From assembly GCA_046760785.1 (NCBI GenBank), contig JBHIET010000002.1, positions 1 through 64,000 of the forward strand: 64,000 nt of DNA, in the 5' to 3' direction. The first letter of the stretch is position 1, and every line of letters begins with the position of its first letter. Positions 58,947-64,000 of the stretch are shown one piece after another. The translations under genes and the position numbers were made by a program. Under the pieces are notes generated by a model. That model was not told the origin of the DNA. It worked only from the letters and a program-made list of their open reading frames with translations, and did not search any database. This DNA comes from JBHIET01 sp046760785. GTDB lineage: Bacteria > Chloroflexota > Anaerolineae > B4-G1.

Positions 58947-59624
58947 ATGAACGAGTGGAGAGCCAAACGTGGTCAGGGGTTGGTGGAGTTCGCTATCATG
59001 CTCCCTATCCTCTTGCTCCTGCTGGTCGGCCTTGCGGAGTTGGGATTTGCGCTGCGGGACTATCTCGTCGTCGTCAACGCGGACCGTGAGGGCTGCCGTT
59101 TTGCAGCCCGGGGCCGCTTCAGCGATGAGCACGTCGTCGAGCGGGTGGTCAGCGCTGGCGGGGTTGTCCGCCGGGCCGGCCTCGACGTGCCGTTCCTGCG
59201 CACGCACGGTACGGAACCAAACATGGGCGTGATCATCACTCACATCGTGATGAGCCCTACCGGTGAGATCATCTCGTACACCACGGCATATTCCGGCGTG
59301 GTGTCGAGTGGGGGGACGAGTGTGCGCCCCGTCAATCCCTACTCGGACACGCTGGTTTCGCGCGCTGAGATTCGCGATGCCCAGGGTGCTACCACGCAGG
59401 ACATCGCTACACTGCGCGCGGCGGGGGGGTTTATGCAAATGGAAAGGCACCGCATCGTTGTGGTGGAGGTCTTCTTCGTTCACCACCCGCTGTGGGGGAG
59501 TATGCTCAACCACCTGAGCTTCGGAGCTGTGCCTGGTGATCCTTGGAATATGTACGCTATGACGGAGATGCGGGTGGTCACGGATCGGGAAGGGGGGACG
59601 CGCAGCTCTTTGAATATGCGGTGA
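58947..59624 (+). CDS. tadE: TadE-family pseudopilin
   Basis: The 225-residue protein has a TadE domain at the N terminus: KRGQGLVEFAIMLP then a hydrophobic helix and GFALRDYLVVVNADREGCRFAA. The Gly/Gln-type prepilin site is GQGLVE. The remaining 150 residues are extracytoplasmic, with no named domain. Unlike the first TadE-like protein it has the family's usual size. An in-frame start at 58875 gives a longer N terminus without a site; ATG 58947 follows GGGGAGGTG. It probably forms part of the pilus tip or the assembly platform. Confidence 0.88.
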   Translation: MNEWRAKRGQGLVEFAIMLPILLLLLVGLAELGFALRDYLVVVNADREGCRFAARGRFSDEHVVERVVSAGGVVRRAGLDVPFLRTHGTEPNMGVIITHIVMSPTGEIISYTTAYSGVVSSGGTSVRPVNPYSDTLVSRAEIRDAQGATTQDIATLRAAGGFMQMERHRIVVVEVFFVHHPLWGSMLNHLSFGAVPGDPWNMYAMTEMRVVTDREGGTRSSLNMR

Positions 59625-59652
59625 CGTGTGGTGAAGCATGCAAGAGTATTAC

Positions 59653-59776
59653 GCAAAAGCGACACATTGGCTCCCAAAAGCTCCGAGCCCTCATCGCCGG
59701 GGGCGGGTTTGCAGGACGAATCTCGCCTGTGATGCCCCCGAGACGGGGGCTGTGAGCAGGGAAGTGTGACTTTTGC
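59653..59776. repeat. Small inverted-repeat element between tadE and tadG
   Basis: GCAAAAGCGACAC (59653-59665) and GTGTGACTTTTGC (59764-59776) form 13-base terminal inverted repeats with 11 matches. Inside, GCCCCCG (59734-59740) and CGGGGGC (59744-59750) form a tight hairpin. The internal CCTGTG-x-x-GCCCCCGAG motif is similar to sequence at 185-200. It may be a small non-autonomous element. The 229-base gap otherwise holds no gene. Confidence 0.4.
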
Positions 59777-59853
59777 CCCAATACGTAGGGTGGACGATCC
59801 CACGGGGTCTGTGGTGTTCTGGGTATGAGGCGGGGTGAGACTGGAGGTGAGTG

Positions 59854-62100
59854 ATGAGGAAAACAATTGCGCGGTGGTGGCAGAGACTGCGGGCTGGCGG
59901 GATGGTGCTGCACGAGCGCCAGCAGGGACAGACCTTGATTCTTATCGTTTTTGCCTTCATCGGTATCCTGGCTTTCATCGGCCTGGGTGTTGACCTGGCG
60001 AACGTTTACACCGAGCGCGTGAAAGTGGCGCGGGCCGCCGACGCGGCCGCTCTGGCGGCGGCTGCGGAACTGCCCCTGGAGGATGCAGCGAAGGAGTGCG
60101 CCCTGGCCTACTTGCAGGAGAACGGGTATGATCATACCATCACGGGCACGGTGCGGTTGCTGGTTGATGGTGTGCAGGTCTCTGGTCCGCCGGAGGCGGA
60201 CGCCATGACCACGATTTGGATTGATACCGCCTATGCGCGGAAGCCGCCGAGCTACCTTGAAGATACACCGGATCGCATCAAGGTGCGGGTCAAGCGGGAG
60301 GTTTTTATGATGTTTATGCAGTTCGTCGGCTTCACGCACTTCCCGGTTGAGGCCACCGCCGAGGCGGAGAACATCACCAGCATTGATACCGTCATCGTCT
60401 ACGATAAGTCCGGCTCGATGGAGTTTGACACACTGTGCTACGGCTGCTGGGAACCGGTTGCGGGTCAGATGTACCCTGGCGGCGACATCTATCCGCTGCA
60501 CTGGTCTGAGATCACTACTATGACCGCGGACCACTGCGCAGGCTGGAATACTGAGACCCAAACCTACGACTGTGGCAATTACACCAGCTACGACTCCACC
60601 TACGACCACAATAACTGCAACTATCGCCATCACACGCAAACCAGCAGATACTGGATCGTCATCGAAGCCGAGGAGTACTCGCGGCTCAGCGTGGATTACC
60701 ACAGATACGCCTACACGCCCGGCAAGACCTACTGGGTCGTGCAACACAACGGGCATGGTGCCTTATATGGCCGCCCCGGAGCTGTCCACGGCGCTTATCT
60801 CACGCACCATCCCTACTACGTCTTCGACGAGGGGGACAGGGAGGTTGACCTGGGTGTGTCCTGCGTCCAGAGCGCTGTAGAGGATGGGGTCTGCAAGTAC
60901 GGGGTGCCAGGTGGGCCCTTCAAAGCCCCACGGGCTGATTACGACTTCTACGCACCCGGATCGGGTACCCATACCTACTATTTCTGGATTCGGGGCCAGG
61001 GTGGCCAGACGACCGATGACGATCACATTTTCTGGGGTGTGGATAAGCCGGATCCACCTGGGTCGGTGGGCGTAGCGGACTGGTTTTCCAGGGATACCGG
61101 CATCAACTACGATGGCGCCGATTCGGGCGAGTGGGAGTGGCGCAAACTTGGGCAGGCTTCGCTCTCGCAGGGCACCCATACGCTGAACCTGTGGGCCGGT
61201 GGGGCCGGTTTCGACGTGGACCGCATCGTCATCTCGACGTACGACAGTGGTAGTACCCCGCCATGGGACATACAAGACATACCCCCGAATAACGGGCGCA
61301 CTGACTGGGCCTGTGCTCCGTGCGACCCGCGCTTCGCCGGGCGGCCGGGTGGGCAGACCCCGCCTGCAGGCCCCTATCGCCCTGACTGCGCCATAGACCT
61401 GCGGAGCGATGACATCTACGACGACGAGCAGCCCATCCGGGCCGCGTTGGAGGCGGCCAAGAACTTCGTCGCCCGGCTGAATCCCCGCTTCGACCAGATC
61501 GGCTACGTGCGGTATTCCGGCAGCGTGGAGATCGCGAATGAACTGGAATGTTTGCGGCACCGGGGCCCGGAGGATGTTGAAGGCAACCCTGCCTGTAACC
61601 CGGATTGGAGCGATCCCGGTGGGGAGCCTCCCCGTGACCCTGACTGTGGCTGTTTCGCGGGGGTGATCACCGATACGGTGCTCTACGAACTGGACGTCAC
61701 TCGCGCCGGCGGCAGCACGAACATCGCTGGCGGGATCGAGCAAGGCATTGATGTGCTGAGCACGGGTGGAAGCCACTACGGGCGTCCGGGGGCGGCCCAC
61801 GTCATGGTACTGATGACCGACGGGGAGGCTAATGTGCGACCCAACAACTATTGTGACGACGAGGACCTGTGGCCTGAAGGGGGAGGGGCCAAGGACTGTG
61901 TGGTGTACTACGCCCAGGAAGCCCGCGATAACGCCATCGTCATCTACACCATCAGCCTGGGCTGGTCGGCAGACCGGGAGCTGATGGGCTACGTGGCCGA
62001 TCTCACCGGCGGGGAACACTTCTTTGCCCCCTCGCCCGACAAGCTGGATCCGATCTTCGACGACCTGTTTGAACGCATCTTCCTGCGGCTGGTCCACTAG
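59854..62100 (+). CDS. tadG: TadG-like protein with vWA domain split by a carbohydrate-binding-like insertion
   Basis: The 748-residue protein begins with a TadG/TadE-type segment (RQQGQTLILIVFAFIGILAFIGLGVDLANVY, then AADAAALAAAAE). It carries a von Willebrand A domain: the MIDAS motif DKSGSMEFD is near residue 187, the Thr in GGSTNIAGG near 618, and the Asp in LMTDGEANV near 653. Between the first motif and the rest lies a roughly 300-residue insertion, including a lectin-like beta-sandwich (IEAEEYSRLS near 269; YFWIRGQGG; TLNLWAGGAGFDVDRIVIST near 450). Normal TadG proteins have an uninterrupted vWA. ATG 59854 follows GGAGGTG. The MIDAS residues are intact, so metal-dependent ligand binding is plausible. 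Confidence 0.85.
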   Translation: MRKTIARWWQRLRAGGMVLHERQQGQTLILIVFAFIGILAFIGLGVDLANVYTERVKVARAADAAALAAAAELPLEDAAKECALAYLQENGYDHTITGTVRLLVDGVQVSGPPEADAMTTIWIDTAYARKPPSYLEDTPDRIKVRVKREVFMMFMQFVGFTHFPVEATAEAENITSIDTVIVYDKSGSMEFDTLCYGCWEPVAGQMYPGGDIYPLHWSEITTMTADHCAGWNTETQTYDCGNYTSYDSTYDHNNCNYRHHTQTSRYWIVIEAEEYSRLSVDYHRYAYTPGKTYWVVQHNGHGALYGRPGAVHGAYLTHHPYYVFDEGDREVDLGVSCVQSAVEDGVCKYGVPGGPFKAPRADYDFYAPGSGTHTYYFWIRGQGGQTTDDDHIFWGVDKPDPPGSVGVADWFSRDTGINYDGADSGEWEWRKLGQASLSQGTHTLNLWAGGAGFDVDRIVISTYDSGSTPPWDIQDIPPNNGRTDWACAPCDPRFAGRPGGQTPPAGPYRPDCAIDLRSDDIYDDEQPIRAALEAAKNFVARLNPRFDQIGYVRYSGSVEIANELECLRHRGPEDVEGNPACNPDWSDPGGEPPRDPDCGCFAGVITDTVLYELDVTRAGGSTNIAGGIEQGIDVLSTGGSHYGRPGAAHVMVLMTDGEANVRPNNYCDDEDLWPEGGGAKDCVVYYAQEARDNAIVIYTISLGWSADRELMGYVADLTGGEHFFAPSPDKLDPIFDDLFERIFLRLVH

Positions 62101-62185
62101 GCGGGCCCAGATCGCGGGCGTGGTTTCCCGTGTGAGGGGTGCGGCCTTGGCGTTGATGTGGCGCAAAAGCTAGTTTGAGGGAGAG

Positions 62186-62225
62186 CAGAGTCTCGGGCCG
62201 GCAGAAAGCCCGGGACTCTGTTTGG
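62186..62225 (+). terminator. Hairpin terminator after tadG
   Basis: CAGAGTCTCGGGC (62186-62198) and GCCCGGGACTCTG (62208-62220) form a 13-base-pair stem with one G-U pair and a nine-base loop, followed by TTTGGG. It separates tadG from cpaB. Confidence 0.75.
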
Positions 62226-62302
62226 GTTGCTCAAGAGAGCACGTGGGGCGAACGGCGTCTTTACACGCTCGAAAAGCGGGCTATTGCTTCGCGTCGCAAT
62301 GC

Positions 62303-62331
62303 TTGACATTCTGGCGATAAACCGGTATTAT
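62303..62331 (+). promoter_or_regulatory. Strong sigma-70-type promoter of cpaB
   Basis: TTGACA (62303-62308) and TATTAT (62326-62331) are spaced exactly 17 bases apart: a perfect -35 and a five-of-six -10. The gene starts at 62397, with a leader of about 60 bases. The promoter starts the downstream pilus-assembly genes. Confidence 0.75.
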
Positions 62332-62396
62332 TAAGTCAGCGGCTAGCAGTCAGCCACAATGCGACCAACAGCTAATGGCTGGGAAAGGGAGACAAC

Positions 62397-63479
62397 ATGC
62401 GTGGCGGTCGAATGTTGATCATCATAGGGTTTGTCGTGCTGTTAGGGGCGGTGGTGGTGGGCGTCATTATGTGGTGGAACAGGAGGACGCCGACACCTTC
62501 TGCCCCGGAAGAAGTTGGCACGGTCGTGCCCTACGTAACACCGGAACAAATGGCGGGAATTGTCGTGGCAGCCCAGAATCTTCCACGAGGTACCCGTATC
62601 ACGAGTGATACGGTACAGATAGAGCCCTGGCCGACAGAGTCGGTTCCCGAGGGGGCGCTGAACGATGCTGGGGAAGCGCTTGGTCGCATCGCTCGCGTGG
62701 ACATTGTGCGCAATATGCCGATTTTGGAGGGTATGCTCACCGAGGTGCCCGGCGACCTAGGCGCTATGGGGTCAGACGCGGCGCTGCAGATCCCCCCTGG
62801 GAAGGTGGCCTATGCGTTGCCGGTGGCGCGTTGGTCCAGCGTGGCCTGGGCCATTCAGCCTGGTGACCACGTGGATGTGCTCATCTCGCTGTTGCTCGTG
62901 GACCTCGACGAGGAGTTCCAATCTATCCTGCCCAGCAATGCTTCTTGCATGGAACCTCCAGAGGGGGAGGGTTGCCAGAGTGGAGTATTGGGACGGATGG
63001 AGGTGCTGGCCAACGGCTGGGTGGTCGGCGTAGGGCCAAGCGAGGCCCAGCGACCGCGCATGGTGACCCAATTGACGGTTCAAGACGCGGAGGTGCTCCG
63101 CGTGGGTGACTGGCCCATGGAGGGAGAGGAAGCTCCACCACCTGCCGAGGTGGAGGAGCCGGTGGAAGGGGAGGCCCCGCCGCCTGAACCTCAGCGTGCT
63201 GCGATCGAGCCGCTGACGCTGATCGTCACGCCGCAGGACGCGATGGTGCTCAAGTATGCCGAAGAAACCGGTGCCAGTATGGATCTGGTGCTACGCTCGG
63301 CTGGTGACCGCGATAAAGGCCTGGTCACCACCGAGTCAGTCACGCTGCAGTATATCTTCGATCGCTTTAGCATCGAACTGCCGCCCAAGTTGCCCTACGG
63401 CGTCGAGCCTCGGCTTCAAGAGCTGCGACGAGGTCCGGCGGGTGAAGCGGGAAGTGGGGGTGGATCTGAGGGATACTAG
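62397..63479 (+). CDS. cpaB: CpaB/RcpC-family Tad pilus assembly protein
   Basis: The 360-residue protein has one N-terminal membrane helix (MLIIIGFVVLLGAVVVGVIMWW), an SAF-type domain near residues 55-115 (VVAAQNLPRGTRITSDTVQ and RNMPILEGMLTE), and an RcpC-like domain with VAWAIQPGDHVDVLISLL near 150. A proline- and glutamate-rich spacer (EEAPPPAEVEEPVEG) lies near 240. CpaB acts at the cell envelope in pilus export, possibly with the secretin or a periplasmic scaffold. The start follows GGGAGACA. The C-terminal Gly/Ser-rich tail is slightly longer than usual. No secretin or ATPase gene is seen before the window ends. Confidence 0.9.
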   Translation: MRGGRMLIIIGFVVLLGAVVVGVIMWWNRRTPTPSAPEEVGTVVPYVTPEQMAGIVVAAQNLPRGTRITSDTVQIEPWPTESVPEGALNDAGEALGRIARVDIVRNMPILEGMLTEVPGDLGAMGSDAALQIPPGKVAYALPVARWSSVAWAIQPGDHVDVLISLLLVDLDEEFQSILPSNASCMEPPEGEGCQSGVLGRMEVLANGWVVGVGPSEAQRPRMVTQLTVQDAEVLRVGDWPMEGEEAPPPAEVEEPVEGEAPPPEPQRAAIEPLTLIVTPQDAMVLKYAEETGASMDLVLRSAGDRDKGLVTTESVTLQYIFDRFSIELPPKLPYGVEPRLQELRRGPAGEAGSGGGSEGY

Positions 63480-63562
63480 CGTCAATATTCTGGAGGGTCG
63501 CCAGGGGGGCAGGAGATTTTCTTCTCTTTTTTCATATGGGGCAGAGGGATTGAACGGGTGGA

Positions 63563-64000
63563 ATGAACAAGGTGGAACGGCCAAAAGAGCGGATCCGGGT
63601 ACTGCTTGTTGACGATATCGCGGAAACGAGGGAGAACTTGCGCAAGCTGCTCTCCTTCGATACTGGCATAGAGATCGTCGGTGCAGCGGCCTCGGGTCAA
63701 GAGGGTATCGAACTCGCCAAGCAATTCCAGCCACATATCGTCCTGATGGATATAAATATGCCTGGTATGGATGGCATCACTGCTACGGAGATGCTCCTGC
63801 GGGAGGTGCCGACAGCCCAGGTGGTTATGCTCTCCGTCCAGGGCGAGACCGACTACGTGCGCCAGGCGATGTTGGCTGGTGCGAGAGATTTTCTCACCAA
63901 GCCGCCCAGTGGCGATGAATTGATGAGCACCATCCGTCGGGTCTATGAGAAGGGTAAGGCCCGGATGGAGATGATGGCGCCTGTGTCGCCGACCATTCCT
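63563..64000 (+). CDS. Receiver-domain protein, probable CpaE-type (partial)
   Basis: The gene begins at ATG 63563 and runs off the window end after 146 codons. The visible part is a receiver domain: IRVLLVDDIAETRENLRKLL, phosphoacceptor Asp in IVLMDINMPGMDG near residue 64, Ser in VVMLSVQGE, and Lys in FLTKPPSGDE. After it comes a linker with ARMEMMAPVSP. In Chloroflexota Tad loci a receiver of this kind is often fused to a MinD/CpaE-type ATPase. That ATPase would lie beyond 64000, so the identity is inference. It is also possible that the gene encodes only a response regulator. Confidence 0.75.
   Translation, partial: MNKVERPKERIRVLLVDDIAETRENLRKLLSFDTGIEIVGAAASGQEGIELAKQFQPHIVLMDINMPGMDGITATEMLLREVPTAQVVMLSVQGETDYVRQAMLAGARDFLTKPPSGDELMSTIRRVYEKGKARMEMMAPVSPTIP

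Noticed and set aside
1..64000. tRNA or rRNA genes
   Set aside because: No cloverleaf-like stretch with a GTTCGAATC-type arm and no conserved rRNA segment was seen.

Overview
The window looks like chromosomal DNA of a high-GC bacterium, most probably a member of the Chloroflexota (Anaerolineae-like). The evidence is indirect. Two secreted proteins end in a YIYLPL-x-x-RN tail, which I associate with this phylum. The Tad pilus genes have the gene content seen there: a minimal Flp pilin, TadE/TadG-like proteins, CpaB, and a receiver-headed protein. Short CGCAACACG / CATTGTTCATTG / CCTTCGACAAGCTCAGG repeats are scattered inside coding regions. No rRNA, tRNA, CRISPR array or complete transposon was found. 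All recognised genes lie on the + strand.

Layout. (1) Positions 1-6708 hold a leader with degenerate repeats, a DUF5989 / SxtJ-like / carbamoyltransferase trio, and two large polytopic GT-C-type membrane proteins. (2) Positions 6709-21500 hold one transcription unit with its own promoter, a structured leader, a 4,812-residue secreted protein and a hairpin terminator. The protein has seven right-handed beta-helix blocks, twelve 'TNTGN-TDTF' Ig-like repeats and seven DUF11-like repeats. (3) Positions 21542-32301 hold six GT-C-type membrane proteins, including a GT87-GT39 fusion, plus one SGNH hydrolase. The genes are mostly coupled by 1-4 base stop/start overlaps. (4) Positions 32274-45698 hold an exopolysaccharide or glycan locus: initiating phosphoglycosyltransferase, UDP-GlcNAc 2-epimerase, flippase, nucleotidyltransferase plus phosphodiesterase pair, two GT2, one methyltransferase, an alpha/alpha-toroid protein, two GT4, and a WecG/TagA/CpsF transferase. 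(5) Positions 45673-47339 are a small accessory island: a MerR-type antitoxin with a PIN toxin, a remnant of a second wecG tail carrying a duplicated promoter, an orphan MNT nucleotidyltransferase, and a broken radical-SAM gene. (6) Positions 47336-49798 encode an O-antigen-ligase-like Wzy/WaaL protein with a TPR tail. (7) Positions 49895-51779 encode a NarL/LuxR response regulator and a DegS-like cytoplasmic histidine kinase. (8) Positions 51812-64000 begin a Tad pilus locus: Flp, a TadE-like protein with a very large putative ligand-binding extension, a secreted beta-propeller-like protein, a one-TM protein, a second TadE, a TadG whose vWA domain is split by a carbohydrate-binding-like insertion, CpaB, and a receiver-headed CpaE-like gene running off the end.

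Together the genes describe a cell-surface programme: glycan synthesis and export, many integral-membrane glycosyltransferases that use lipid-linked sugars, a giant Thr/Asn-rich exported protein that could be a glycosylation target, and an adhesive pilus with lectin-like modules. The most unusual signals are the in-frame repeat insertions in loops of four membrane glycosyltransferases, the lectin-like insertions in both pilus-associated proteins, the shared C-terminal tail, the duplicated wecG tail and promoter around the toxin-antitoxin module, and a structured but unclassified stretch between flp and the first tadE.
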